Below, one piece after another: positions 8,504 to 18,520 of a stretch of DNA of 64,000 bases (position 1 is its first letter; each line of letters begins with the position of its first letter). Source of the DNA: Aquipuribacter sp051216895 (GTDB lineage Bacteria > Actinomycetota > Actinomycetes > Actinomycetales > JBBAYJ01); NCBI RefSeq assembly GCF_051216895.1, contig NZ_JBPKAO010000004.1, positions 124,001-188,000 of the forward strand, written 5' to 3'. The notes beneath the pieces are model-generated. The model had not been told where the DNA came from and ran no database searches. It saw only the letters and a program-made list of their open reading frames with translations. Position numbers and translations under genes: made by a program.

Positions 8504-9747
8504 GCCCCTCGGGCCGGGACCCGGCCGGCGGGGGCAGCAACCCCGTCTCCCTGGGGGCGGACCGGGCCGCGGCCGAACGTGACCGCCGCCGTCGCCGGGG
8601 GACGCCGCTGCTGAGCGCGTCGGGACCGGCCGCGCCGCGCACCCGGCCCCCGGTGCGGCGCACCTCGCCCGTCGTGACGCCGCTGCGCCGTGACGACCCC
8701 GTCGAGACGGTGATCGACCTGGTCGCCGAGGAGGCCGGCCAGCGGGTCGTCGAGGCCCTCGAGGCGGGGGCGCCGCCCCACCTGGCCGTGGTGCCGGACG
8801 AGCCGGCGCCGGACGGGCCGGGACCGGACGAGCCGGGACCGGACGAGCCGGGACCGGACGGGGAGCTGTCGGGGGGCGGCGAGGCGCCGGTGGACCCGGA
8901 CGGCAGCGCGCACCTGCAGGAGCTGCTGCTGGACGCCGTCGACTTCGTCCGGCGCCGGCTGCAGGGCGACTACGCCGTCGACGAGTTCGGCTTCGACCCC
9001 GAGCTGACGGAGCGGGTGATGCTCGCCGTGCTCCGCCCCGTGTACCGGCGCTGGTTCCGGGTCGAGCTGCGCGGGGCCGAACGGATCCCGGCCGACCGCG
9101 GCGCCCTGCTGGTGGGCAACCACTCCGGCACGGTGGCCTGGGACGCCCTGATGACCCAGGTGGCGGTGCACGACAGCACCGACGGGCGGTTCCTGCGGCT
9201 GCTGGGCGCGGACCTGGTGTTCGCCACGCCGGTCGTCGGCGACGTCGCGCGTCGGATGGGGGCCACGCTGGCCGCCAGCAGCGACGCCGAGCGGCTGCTG
9301 TCCTCCGGCGAGCTGGTCGGGGTCTGGCCCGAGGGGTTCAAGGGCATCGGCAAGAACTACCGCGACCGGTACCGGTTGCAGCGCTTCGGCCGCGGCGGCT
9401 TCGTGTCCGCCGCCATCCGCACCCAGGTGCCCATCGTGCCGGTGAGCATCGTGGGGGCGGAGGAGATCCACCCGATGCTCGCCGACGTCCGGCCGCTGGC
9501 CCGGCTCACCGGGGCCCCCTACTGGCCCGTGACCCCCACGTTCCCGTGGCTGGGGCCGCTGGGGCTGGTGCCGCTGCCCAGCAAGTGGCTGATCGAGTTC
9601 GGCGAGCCGATCCCCACCGACCAGCTCGACCCCGGCGCCGCGGAGGACCCGATGGTGGTGTTCGAGATCACCGACCGGGTCCGCGAGGTCATCCAGCAGA
9701 CCCTCTACGCGCTGCTGGTGCAGCGTCGCAGCGTGTTCCTCGGATGA
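8500..9747 (+). CDS. Lysophospholipid acyltransferase family protein
   Basis: This is a 415-residue PlsC-like acyltransferase, probably acting on lysophospholipid or another glycerol acceptor at the membrane. The acceptor motif is VGNHSGTVAWDA near residue 208, the H...D block of the family with wider spacing than NHxxxxD. Block III is VWPEGFKGIGKNYRDRY, and VPIVPVSIVGAEEIHP is block IV. The first 150 residues are a low-complexity, proline- and charge-rich extension containing a five-copy 15-bp repeat (8791-8865, DEPGP-type). It is coupled by ATGA overlaps to the genes on both sides. Confidence 0.9.
   Translation: MSPSGRDPAGGGSNPVSLGADRAAAERDRRRRRGTPLLSASGPAAPRTRPPVRRTSPVVTPLRRDDPVETVIDLVAEEAGQRVVEALEAGAPPHLAVVPDEPAPDGPGPDEPGPDEPGPDGELSGGGEAPVDPDGSAHLQELLLDAVDFVRRRLQGDYAVDEFGFDPELTERVMLAVLRPVYRRWFRVELRGAERIPADRGALLVGNHSGTVAWDALMTQVAVHDSTDGRFLRLLGADLVFATPVVGDVARRMGATLAASSDAERLLSSGELVGVWPEGFKGIGKNYRDRYRLQRFGRGGFVSAAIRTQVPIVPVSIVGAEEIHPMLADVRPLARLTGAPYWPVTPTFPWLGPLGLVPLPSKWLIEFGEPIPTDQLDPGAAEDPMVVFEITDRVREVIQQTLYALLVQRRSVFLG
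8791..8865 (+). repeat. Five-copy 15-bp tandem repeat inside the acyltransferase gene
   Basis: Units follow GGACCGGACGAGCCG with a few substitutions, starting at 8791, 8806, 8821, 8836 and 8851. The two central units are identical. In frame the unit encodes GPDEP-like pentapeptides in the disordered N-terminal region, so copy-number change would alter linker length without a frameshift. Confidence 0.9.
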
Positions 9748-10028
9748 GCGCTCGCGCCGCGAGGCCGCCGGTGCAGGTCCGGCTGATCGGCAAGCCCGGC
9801 TGCCACCTGTGCGACGAGGCCCGGGTCGTGGTGCAGGCGGAGTGTCGGCGCGCCGGCGCCGAGCTGACCGAGGTGTCCGTCCTCGACGACCCGGAGCTGC
9901 ACGCCCGGTTCTGGGACCGGATCCCGGTCGTGGAGGTCGACGGCGCCACCGTCGAGCAGCTGCGGGTGGACCCGGTGCGCCTGCGGCGGCTGCTGAGCCC
10001 GGGCCGGCGGCGTCGCCTGCTCTGGTGA
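9744..10028 (+). CDS. Glutaredoxin-like thioredoxin-fold protein
   Basis: This is a 94-residue cytoplasmic thiol protein. It has the thioredoxin-fold start VRLIGKPGCHLCDEA with a CxxC redox pair (GCHLC), and the cis-proline segment RIPVVEVDG. The tail is very arginine-rich. It starts at ATG 9744, overlapping the previous stop. The gene sits immediately upstream of the redox regulator rex. A thiol-disulfide exchange role is inferred from the motif; the partner is unknown. Confidence 0.87.
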   Translation: MSARAARPPVQVRLIGKPGCHLCDEARVVVQAECRRAGAELTEVSVLDDPELHARFWDRIPVVEVDGATVEQLRVDPVRLRRLLSPGRRRRLLW

Positions 10029-10065
10029 GGCCGGGCGGGGGCTACGGCGGACGCGTCGCGCCACT

Positions 10066-10094
10066 TTGTGCACGTCGTCACAAGCCCTTACGAT
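10066..10094 (+). promoter_or_regulatory. rex promoter overlapped by a Rex-type operator
   Basis: TTGTG-N8-CACAA at 10066-10083 matches the outer half-sites of the actinobacterial Rex operator (TTGTGAAnnnnTTCACAA). It overlaps a candidate -35 (TTGTGC, 10066-10071), separated by 17 bases from a candidate -10 (TACGAT, 10089-10094). Rex bound here would block RNA polymerase, implying autoregulation of the rex-hem operon. The inner bases do not match the consensus, so affinity may be moderate. Confidence 0.7.
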
Positions 10095-10122
10095 GACACT
10101 TCCCGGCCGAGGAGAGACCCAA

Positions 10123-10929
10123 GTGCCCTTGCAGCGACTGCGACTGCCCCGCACGGGCTCCCGCGCGCCGAAGGGCCCCCTGGTCCAGGTCCGGACCGAC
10201 GACGCCGTCGCCCGCACCGCCGCCGCCAGGGGGGTGCCCGAGGCCACGGTCGCGAGGCTCCCCACCTACCTGCAGGCGTTGCACGCCCTCGCCGACCGGG
10301 GGACCAGCACGGTGTCGAGCCAGGAGCTGGCCGACCTGGTCCACGTGTCCGCGGCCATGCTGCGCAAGGACCTGTCGCAGCTCGGCTCCTACGGCACCCG
10401 CGGTGTGGGCTACGACGTCGCGACCCTGGTGCACGAGATGTCCGCCGTGCTGGGCCTGGAGCACGACTGGCCCGTCGCCATCGTCGGCGTCGGCAACCTG
10501 GGCCGGGCGCTGGCGCACTACGGGGGGTTCACCAGCCGCGGCCTCAGCATCGCGGCGCTGTTCGACGCCGACCCCGCCGTCGTGGGCACGACCGTCAACG
10601 GCCGCACCGTCCACCACGTGGACGAGGTGCACCGGCTGGTGCAGGAGCGAAACGTCCGGATCGCCGTCATCGCCACCCCCGCCGAGGCCGCCCAGGTCAC
10701 CAGCGAGACCCTGGTCCGGGCCGGCATCACCAGCATCCTCTGCTTCGCCGGGGCGGCCGTGCGCGTGCCCGACGGCGTCACCGTCCGCGCCGTCGACCTG
10801 TCCAGCGAGCTGCAGATCCTCGGGTTCCACGAGCAGCGCAAGCGCAGCGACGTCCTGGGGCCGCTGCGCCCCCCCGAGGGCCTCCGGGGGACCGACGCCG
10901 TCCTGCGCGCCGAGAGCGGTGCCCGGTGA
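10123..10929 (+). CDS. rex: Redox-sensing transcriptional repressor Rex
   Basis: This is a 268-residue homodimeric repressor that senses the NADH/NAD+ ratio. The N-terminal winged helix (about residues 37-105) includes PTYLQALHAL and SAAMLRKDLSQLGSYGTRGVGYD, which is highly characteristic of Rex. The Rossmann NAD(H)-binding motif AIVGVGNLGRAL follows near residue 119, and the C-terminal domain-swap helix contains LQILGFHEQRKRS. I chose the GTG at 10123 because GAGGAGA (10109-10115) lies seven bases upstream. It is the first gene of rex-hemA-hemC-hemD-hemB, with a GTGA overlap to hemA, so NADH status probably controls tetrapyrrole synthesis. Confidence 0.96.
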   Translation: MPLQRLRLPRTGSRAPKGPLVQVRTDDAVARTAAARGVPEATVARLPTYLQALHALADRGTSTVSSQELADLVHVSAAMLRKDLSQLGSYGTRGVGYDVATLVHEMSAVLGLEHDWPVAIVGVGNLGRALAHYGGFTSRGLSIAALFDADPAVVGTTVNGRTVHHVDEVHRLVQERNVRIAVIATPAEAAQVTSETLVRAGITSILCFAGAAVRVPDGVTVRAVDLSSELQILGFHEQRKRSDVLGPLRPPEGLRGTDAVLRAESGAR

Positions 10930-12251
10930 CCCTGCTCGTCGTCGGTGCCAGCCACCGGACCTGCCCGCTGCCGTCGCTGGAGCGCCTCGCGGAGGCCGCG
11001 GCCGACCCGGCCGCCCTGGCCCGCCGGGTGCTCGACGAGCGCTACGTCAACGAGGCCATGGTGGTGTCGACGTGCAACCGGGTCGAGGTCTACGTCGACG
11101 TCGACCGGTTCCACTCCGGCGTCGCCGCCGTGTCCAGCGCCCTGGCCCTGGGGACGGGGGTCGACGCCGCCGACCTGGGTGAGCACATGTACGCCCACTA
11201 CGACGGGGCCGCGGTCGAGCACGTCTTCCAGGTCGTCGCCGGCCTGGACTCCATGGCCCTGGGCGAGGCGCAGATCCTCGGCCAGGTGCGGGGCGCGTAC
11301 AGCCGCGCCCGGGCCGCCGGGCACGCCGGGCGGGGGCTGGCGGCGGTCGTCGAGCGTTCGCTGCGGGTCGGTCGACGGGCCCGCGCCGAGACCGGTCTGG
11401 ACCGCCTCGGCAACCGCATGGTCACCGAGGCGCTGCACCTGGCCACGGCGCAGGTGGGGCCGCTGCCCGGCGCGCGGGTGGCCGTCGTGGGCGCCGGGGG
11501 CATGGCCGGCCTGGTGACGGCCACGCTGGCCCGCCAGGCGGCCGGCGCCATCACGGTGGTCAACCGCACGCACGACAAGGCCGTCCGGCTCGCGGAGTCG
11601 GTCGGGGGCGACGTCGCGACCCTGGCCGACCTCCCCCGTCTGCTGCGCGAGTGCGACGTCGTCGTCAGCTGCACGGGCTCCGTGGGGCACGTCGTCGAGG
11701 CCGACGACGTCAGGGCCGCCGTCGCCGCCCGCGGCGGCCGCCCGCTGGTGCTGGTCGACCTGGCCCTGCCCCGCGACGTCGCACCGCTGCCGGCCGGCCT
11801 GCCCACCGTCACGCTCGTCGACCTCGAGGGCCTCGGCGGCCTGCTCGCCGCCGAGGGCGACGGGACGACCGAGGTGGCCCGGGCGCGTGCCGTGGTGGCC
11901 GACGAGGTGCTCCTCTGGCGCGCCGAGGTCGAGGCCGCCACGGTCACCCCGACCGTCGTCGCGCTGCGAAGCCAGGCGGACGCCGTCGTGGCGGCCGAGC
12001 TGCAGCGGCTGCGGGGCCGGCTCGGCGACCTGGACCCGGCCGTGGCCGCCGAGGTCGAGCGCACGGTGCGCCGTGTGGTCGACAAGGTCCTCCACACCCC
12101 CACGGTGAGGGTCAAGGAGCTGGCGAGCGGACCGGACGGGTCGATGTACGCCGAGGCGCTGCAGACCCTCTTCGGCCTGCACGTGGCCGACACCCTGGAC
12201 CCGGTCAACCGGCTGGGCACGCCGGGCCGGGCCGAGGGGACCAGCTCGTGA
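10926..12251 (+). CDS. hemA: Glutamyl-tRNA reductase
   Basis: This is a 441-residue enzyme that reduces Glu-tRNA(Glu) to glutamate-1-semialdehyde with NADPH, the first committed step of the C5 pathway. The catalytic cysteine lies in VVSTCNRVEVY near residue 50. The signature ALGEAQILGQVRGAY and the nucleotide-binding VAVVGAGGMAGLV are intact. The C-terminal dimerisation helix region ends in VDKVLHTPTVRVKELA, typical of the family. The start is GTG at 10926, overlapping the rex stop. It is coupled to hemC by another GTGA overlap. Confidence 0.97.
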   Translation: MTLLVVGASHRTCPLPSLERLAEAAADPAALARRVLDERYVNEAMVVSTCNRVEVYVDVDRFHSGVAAVSSALALGTGVDAADLGEHMYAHYDGAAVEHVFQVVAGLDSMALGEAQILGQVRGAYSRARAAGHAGRGLAAVVERSLRVGRRARAETGLDRLGNRMVTEALHLATAQVGPLPGARVAVVGAGGMAGLVTATLARQAAGAITVVNRTHDKAVRLAESVGGDVATLADLPRLLRECDVVVSCTGSVGHVVEADDVRAAVAARGGRPLVLVDLALPRDVAPLPAGLPTVTLVDLEGLGGLLAAEGDGTTEVARARAVVADEVLLWRAEVEAATVTPTVVALRSQADAVVAAELQRLRGRLGDLDPAVAAEVERTVRRVVDKVLHTPTVRVKELASGPDGSMYAEALQTLFGLHVADTLDPVNRLGTPGRAEGTSS

Positions 12252-13291
12252 TCCGCGTCGGCACCCGGGCCAGCACGCTGGCGCGCACCCAGTCCCAGCT
12301 GGTCGCCGACGCCCTGGCCCGGACGCTCGGCGAGGACTGCGAGCTCGTCCTGGTCTCGACCCACGGCGACCGCTCCGCCGAGCCGCTGCGCGAGCTGGCC
12401 CGTGACACCGGCGGCACCGGGGTGTTCGTCTCCGCGCTGCGCGACGCCCTGCTCGCCGGGCAGGTCGACGTGGCCGTGCACTCGCTCAAGGACCTCCCGA
12501 CCGCCCCGTTCCCCGGGATCGACCTCGCCGCGGTGCCCGAGCGCGAGGACCCGCGCGACGCGCTGGTCTCCGTGGGCGGGACCCGGCTGGTCGACCTGCC
12601 CGACGGGGCCCGGGTCGGGACCGGCTCGCCCCGGCGGGCCGCGATGCTCGCGGTGGACGCCGCCCGCCGCGGACGCAGCCTGAGGGTCGTGGACGTGCGC
12701 GGCAACGTCGACACCCGGATGGGACGCGTCGGGGTGGACCTGGACGCGGTGGTCCTCGCCCTGGCGGGGCTGCGCCGGCTGGGTCGGGACGGCGAGGTCA
12801 GCGACGTGCTGGGCACCGACGTGCTGCTGCCCGCGCCGGGCCAGGGCGCCCTGGCGGTCGAGACCCGCAGCGGCGACCCGCTCGGCGCCCGGGTGCGCGA
12901 CGCCCTCGACCACGCCCCGACCCGGGCCGCGGTCACGGCCGAGCGCACGATGCTGCGGGTCCTGGACGCCGGCTGCTCCGCGCCGGTCGGCGCCCTGGCG
13001 ACCGTGAGCGGCGAGGAGGTGGTGCTGCACGCCGCCCTGGCCGACGACCCGGTCGCGGACGCCGCCGACGTCGGGGTCGCTGCATCCGCGACGGCCCCCC
13101 GGACGGCATCACTGACGACGGACCGTACGACCACGGTCCTCGACGGCCCGGACGTGGTCCCCCGCCTGCTGCGGCTGCGTCAGGTCGGGGCGGTGGCCGA
13201 CGCCGCGTCGCTGGGGGAGCGGGCAGGCCACGAGCTGCTCCGGGCCCGGCTGGAACACCCACGCACCGACCACGAGGAGACCCTTCGATGA
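12248..13291 (+). CDS. hemC: Porphobilinogen deaminase (hydroxymethylbilane synthase)
   Basis: This is a 347-residue cytoplasmic enzyme that joins four porphobilinogen units into hydroxymethylbilane. Conserved features appear in order: RVGTRASTLARTQSQ at the N-terminus, HSLKDLPT, GTGSPRRAA, VDVRGNVDTR, and LDAGCSAPVGA, whose cysteine (near residue 242) carries the dipyrromethane cofactor. The C-terminus is about 30 residues longer than in many HemC proteins. It starts at GTG 12248 and overlaps hemD by ATGA. Confidence 0.97.
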   Translation: MIRVGTRASTLARTQSQLVADALARTLGEDCELVLVSTHGDRSAEPLRELARDTGGTGVFVSALRDALLAGQVDVAVHSLKDLPTAPFPGIDLAAVPEREDPRDALVSVGGTRLVDLPDGARVGTGSPRRAAMLAVDAARRGRSLRVVDVRGNVDTRMGRVGVDLDAVVLALAGLRRLGRDGEVSDVLGTDVLLPAPGQGALAVETRSGDPLGARVRDALDHAPTRAAVTAERTMLRVLDAGCSAPVGALATVSGEEVVLHAALADDPVADAADVGVAASATAPRTASLTTDRTTTVLDGPDVVPRLLRLRQVGAVADAASLGERAGHELLRARLEHPRTDHEETLR

Positions 13292-14916
13292 GCACGCACA
13301 GCGACGACCGGGCGGCCACGCCCAGCGACGCCGGCCGCCGCGCCCACGTGGGTTTCGTGGGGGCCGGTCCCGGTGACCCGGGCCTGCTCACGCTGCGCGC
13401 CGCGGCCCTTCTGGAGGTGGCCGACGTGGTCGTCACCGACCTGGCGGACCCCTCCGACCTGCTCGCCCGCTGCGCCCGCCCGGGTGTCGAGGTGGTCTCG
13501 CTGGCCACCGACGCGGACGGCACGCCGCTGAACCGGGCGGCCCGCTCCCGTCGGGTGGCCCGCCTGGCCGTCGACGGGGCCCGGGTGGTCCGCCTGGTCG
13601 CCGGCGACGCCACCACGTTCTCGTCGGTGTCGGCCGAGATCAAGGCTGCGCGTGCGGCCGGGGCCGAGGTCGAGCTGGTGCCCGGCGTCTCCGCGGCCTT
13701 CGCCGTGCCGGTGTACGCCGGGGTGCCGGTCGCGCCGACCGGGACCGACCGCGTCCACGTCGTCCACGTCACCGACGGCTCCACCGAGCTCGTCGCGCCC
13801 GGGCGCGGCGGCGGGGACACCGTCGTCGTGCTGGGGGCCGCGGCCCTGCTGGGTGGTGCGGCCGACCGGATGGTCGCCATGGGCTGGAGCCCGGACACCC
13901 CGACGGTCGCCGTGTCGCAGGCCACGACCACGCACCAGCGCAGCATCGGGGTGGCGCTGGCCAAGGTCGGTGACGTGGTCGGTGAGCTGCCCGAGCCCGT
14001 CAGCCTGGTCGTCGGCGAGGCCGTCAAGCAGCGCGAGGCCGTCTCCTGGTTCGAGACGCGCCCGCTGTTCGGCTGGCGGGTGCTGGTGCCCCGGACCAAG
14101 GACCAGTCGACGTCGGTCGTGGAGCACCTGCGCGAGCTGGGCGCCGACCCCGTCGTCGTCCCCACCATCTCCGTCGAGCCGCCGCGCACCCCGCAGCAGA
14201 TGGACAAGGCCGTCCGCGGCCTGGTCACCGGTCGCTACGAGTGGGTCGGGTTCACCAGCGTCAACGCCGTCCGCGCCGTGCGCGAGCAGCTGGACGCGCT
14301 GGGGCTGGACGCCCGGTCGTTCTCGGGGCTCAAGATCGCCGCGGTGGGCGGGGTGACGGCCGACGCGCTGCGCGAGTGGGGCCTGGAGCCCGACCTGGTG
14401 CCCACCGACGAGCAGTCGGCCCACGGCCTGCTCGACGTCTGGCCCGCGTTCGACCCGCAGCTGGACCCGATCGACCGGGTGCTGCTGCCGAGGGCCGACA
14501 TCGCGACCGAGACCCTGGTCGCCGGTCTGCAGGAGATGGGCTGGGAGGTCGACGACGTCACGGCGTACCGCACCGTCCGCGCCGCGCCGCCCGCCGCCCC
14601 CGTCCGCGACGCCATCAAGTCCGGCGGGTTCGACGCGGTCCTGTTCACGTCCAGCTCCACCGTCCGCAACCTGGTCGGCATCGCGGGCAAGCCCCACGCC
14701 GCGACCGTGATCGCCTGCATCGGCCCCCGCACCGCGGCCACGGCCGAGGAGCACGGCCTGCGGGTCGACGTGCTCGCCCCGCTGCCGGAGGTGCGCGCCC
14801 TGGTGGACGCCCTGGCCGACCACGGCCGCGCGAGCCGGGCGGCGGCCGAGGCGGACGGCCAGACCTGGTCACGGCCCTCCGAGCGCACCCCGGCGGCCCG
14901 CCGGCGCGCCCGGTGA
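13288..14916 (+). CDS. hemD: Fused uroporphyrinogen methyltransferase-like / uroporphyrinogen-III synthase
   Basis: This 542-residue protein has two domains. Residues 15-255 resemble the SAM-dependent uroporphyrinogen-III methyltransferase fold (VGFVGAGPGDPGLLTLRA and LVPGVSAAFAVPVYAGVPV). Residues 265-515 are uroporphyrinogen-III synthase (RVLVPRTKDQ, GFTSVNAVRAV, LPRADIATETLV, LFTSSSTVRNLVGIAG). The synthase closes hydroxymethylbilane to uroporphyrinogen III. In the methyltransferase part, the usual GGDPFVFGRGGEE-type motif is replaced by VAGDATTFSSVSAEI, so methyltransferase activity is uncertain. The fusion is usual in Actinomycetota. It is coupled to hemC and hemB by four-base overlaps. 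Confidence 0.93.
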   Translation: MSTHSDDRAATPSDAGRRAHVGFVGAGPGDPGLLTLRAAALLEVADVVVTDLADPSDLLARCARPGVEVVSLATDADGTPLNRAARSRRVARLAVDGARVVRLVAGDATTFSSVSAEIKAARAAGAEVELVPGVSAAFAVPVYAGVPVAPTGTDRVHVVHVTDGSTELVAPGRGGGDTVVVLGAAALLGGAADRMVAMGWSPDTPTVAVSQATTTHQRSIGVALAKVGDVVGELPEPVSLVVGEAVKQREAVSWFETRPLFGWRVLVPRTKDQSTSVVEHLRELGADPVVVPTISVEPPRTPQQMDKAVRGLVTGRYEWVGFTSVNAVRAVREQLDALGLDARSFSGLKIAAVGGVTADALREWGLEPDLVPTDEQSAHGLLDVWPAFDPQLDPIDRVLLPRADIATETLVAGLQEMGWEVDDVTAYRTVRAAPPAAPVRDAIKSGGFDAVLFTSSSTVRNLVGIAGKPHAATVIACIGPRTAATAEEHGLRVDVLAPLPEVRALVDALADHGRASRAAAEADGQTWSRPSERTPAARRRAR

Positions 14917-15926
14917 CGGCCGGGGCCCCTGGCGTCCCCGCGGCCGGGGCGTTCCCCCTGCGCCGCCCCCGGCGGTTGCGGGGGACGCCTGCGCTGCGGC
15001 GCCTGGTCGCGCAGACGCGGCTCGACCCGGCCGACCTGGTGCTGCCGGTGTTCGTCAAGGAGGGCCTCGACGAGCCCCGGCCGATCGCCAGCCTGCCCGG
15101 CGTCGTCCAGCACTCCCGGGCCTCGCTGGTGGCGCTGGCCCGTGACGCGGTCGACGCGGGGGTCGGTGGGCTGATGGTGTTCGGGGTGCCCAGCCGCCGG
15201 GACGCCACCGGGAGCGGGGCGGACGACCCCGACGGCGTCCTCAACGTCGCCCTCGCCGACCTGGCCGACGCCGTCGGAGGGGAGACCGTGCTGATGGCGG
15301 ACCTCTGCCTGGACGAGTTCACCGACCACGGCCACTGCGGCGTGCTGGACGACCGGGGTCGGGTCGACAACGACGCCACCCTGGAGCGCTACGCCGACGT
15401 GGCCCTGGCGCAGGCCGGCGCGGGCGCCCACCTGCTGGGCACCAGCGGGATGATGGACGGGCAGGTCGGGGCCGTCCGCGCGGCCCTGGACGGCGCCGGG
15501 CACGACGACGTCGGCGTGCTGGCCTACGCGGCCAAGTACGCGTCCGGCTTCTACGGCCCCTTCCGCGAGGCCGTCGAGTCCACCCTCACCGGGGACCGGG
15601 CCACCTACCAGCAGGACCCGGCCAACACCCGGGAGTCGCTGCTGGAGGTCCAGCAGGACCTGGCCGAAGGCGCCGACGTCATCATGGTCAAGCCCGCCCT
15701 GCCCTACCTGGACGTGCTCCGGCAGGTCGCCGACGCCAGCCCCGTGCCCGTCGCGGCCTACCAGGTGTCGGGGGAGTACGCGATGGTCGCCGCCGCGGCC
15801 GCCAACGGCTGGGTGGACGGTGACCGCGTCATGCTGGAGTCGCTGCTGTCGATCCGCCGGGCCGGGGCCGACGTCGTCCTCACCTACGCGGCGCTCGACG
15901 TGGCCCGCGCTCTGCACGCAGCGTGA
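14913..15926 (+). CDS. hemB: Delta-aminolevulinic acid dehydratase (porphobilinogen synthase)
   Basis: This is a 337-residue enzyme that condenses two 5-aminolevulinate molecules into porphobilinogen. The two Schiff-base lysines are in YAAKYASGFYGPF (near residue 208) and VIMVKPALPYLD (near residue 260). The metal-site loop reads DLCLDEFTDHGHCGVL: two cysteines are kept, but the middle zinc ligand of the classical three-cysteine site is Asp. LLGTSGMMDGQVGA matches the family. The GTG start at 14913 overlaps the hemD stop. The first 25 residues are a poorly conserved proline/arginine-rich extension. Confidence 0.96.
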   Translation: MTAGAPGVPAAGAFPLRRPRRLRGTPALRRLVAQTRLDPADLVLPVFVKEGLDEPRPIASLPGVVQHSRASLVALARDAVDAGVGGLMVFGVPSRRDATGSGADDPDGVLNVALADLADAVGGETVLMADLCLDEFTDHGHCGVLDDRGRVDNDATLERYADVALAQAGAGAHLLGTSGMMDGQVGAVRAALDGAGHDDVGVLAYAAKYASGFYGPFREAVESTLTGDRATYQQDPANTRESLLEVQQDLAEGADVIMVKPALPYLDVLRQVADASPVPVAAYQVSGEYAMVAAAAANGWVDGDRVMLESLLSIRRAGADVVLTYAALDVARALHAA

Positions 15927-16000
15927 CGACGGTCACCGGGAAGCCGGCTCGCCGTCGCGTCCCGCAGCTGTCCGCAGAGCGGACGGTAGGCTTCGGCGCC

Positions 16001-16459
16001 GTGACCAGGGGTGAATGGCTCGACTCGGAGCAGCAGGCCGCGTGGCGGGCGTGGCTGGAGGGTTCGGCCCTGCTCGACGACGCGCTCGGGCGGGACCTGC
16101 TGGCCGTCGGTCTCACGTTCAGCGAGTACGACATCCTCGTGCAGCTGTCCGAGCAGGAGGGACGGTCCCTGCGGATGAGCGAGCTCGCGGGCCTGGTCCT
16201 GCACTCCCGTTCCCGGCTCACCCACACCGTGAGCCGGATGGAGTCCCGTGGCCTGGTGCGGCGGGAGCCCTGCGAGGAGGACAAGCGCGGCGTGCGGTGC
16301 ACCATGACCGAGGCCGGCCTGAGCGCCCTGGTCGCCGCCGCGCCCCACCACGTCGGCAGCGTCCGCGAGCACCTGGTGGACCCCCTGACGCGTGAGGAGT
16401 TCCTGGCGCTGGGGGCCGCGATGGCCAAGGTGCGCGACCGGTTGCGACCCCTGGCCTGA
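16001..16459 (+). CDS. MarR family transcriptional regulator
   Basis: This is a 152-residue winged-helix regulator. The DNA-binding region is LRMSELAGLVLHSRSRLTHTVSRMESRGLVRREP (split here by reading), followed by the wing EEDKRGVRCTMTEAG and a C-terminal dimerisation helix. I chose the GTG at 16001 because it starts at VTRGEWLDSEQQAAWR, where homologues begin, and because TAGGCT at 15987-15992 could be a leaderless -10. An in-frame GTG at 15923 overlaps the hemB stop and would add 26 residues. It sits between hemB and hemL; the ligand and target are unknown. Confidence 0.85.
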   Translation: MTRGEWLDSEQQAAWRAWLEGSALLDDALGRDLLAVGLTFSEYDILVQLSEQEGRSLRMSELAGLVLHSRSRLTHTVSRMESRGLVRREPCEEDKRGVRCTMTEAGLSALVAAAPHHVGSVREHLVDPLTREEFLALGAAMAKVRDRLRPLA

Positions 16460-16490
16460 GCACGCAGCAGCGGTTGGGACACTGGGAGGC

Positions 16491-17854
<1,364 letters not shown>

Positions 17855-17858
<4 letters not shown>

Positions 17859-18472
17859 GCCCCGCAGTCCGCACCGTCGTGCACCTGGTGCGCCACGGCG
17901 AGGTGCACAACCCCGACGGCGTCCTGTACGGCCGGATCGCCGGATACGGGCTCAGCGAGCGCGGCCACGCCATGGCCCGCCGCGTCGCGGAGCACCTGGG
18001 CGACGCCGACGTCGGCGCGGTGGTGGCCTCCCCGCTGCAGCGGGCCCAGGAGACCGCGACCCCCGTCGCGACCGCCCACGGCCTGAGCATCCGCACCGAC
18101 GAGCGGCTGATCGAGAGCGGCAACGTGTTCGAGGGCCTCACCATCGGCGTCGGCGACGGCGCCCTGTCCAGCCCGAGGCACTGGCGGCACCTGTACAACC
18201 CGCTCCGCCCGTCCTGGGGCGAGGCCTACCGCGAGATCGCGGCCCGGATGCTGGCCGCCGTCGAGGCGGCACGCGACCTGGCTCCCGGCCGCCAGGTCGT
18301 CTGCGTCTCCCACCAGCTGCCGATCTGGACCGTCCGGTCCGCGGCCGAGGGCCGCCGGCTCTGGCACGACCCGCGTCGTCGCCAGTGCGGCCTGGCCTCG
18401 CTCACCTCGTTCACCTACGACGGCGACGAGCTGGTCGGCGTGGCCTACCGCGAGCCCGCGGCGGACCTGTGA
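17855..18472 (+). CDS. Histidine phosphatase family protein (phosphoglycerate-mutase-like)
   Basis: This is a 205-residue protein of the branch-1 histidine phosphatase superfamily. The catalytic motif is LVRHGEVHNPDGV (residues 12-24), with the phospho-accepting histidine in RHG. ASPLQRAQETATPV and VCVSHQLPIWTV supply the remaining arginine and second histidine. The exact phosphorylated substrate is not evident. It lies between hemL and resA in the cytochrome c maturation cluster, as is common in Actinomycetota. Its stop region is part of a four-copy 15-bp repeat. Confidence 0.9.
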
Positions 18473-18520
18473 CCGGCGGACCTGTGACCGGCGGACCCGT
18501 GACCAGCCGACCCGTGACCC
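18461..18520 (+). repeat. Four-copy 15-bp repeat spanning a stop/start junction
   Basis: Units start at 18461, 18476, 18491 and 18506 and follow GCGGACCTGTGACCG; the first two are identical. Each unit contains GTGA. The first GTGA contains the phosphatase stop and the overlapping resA GTG. The other copies give resA three more in-frame GTG codons at 18484, 18499 and 18514. Confidence 0.9.
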
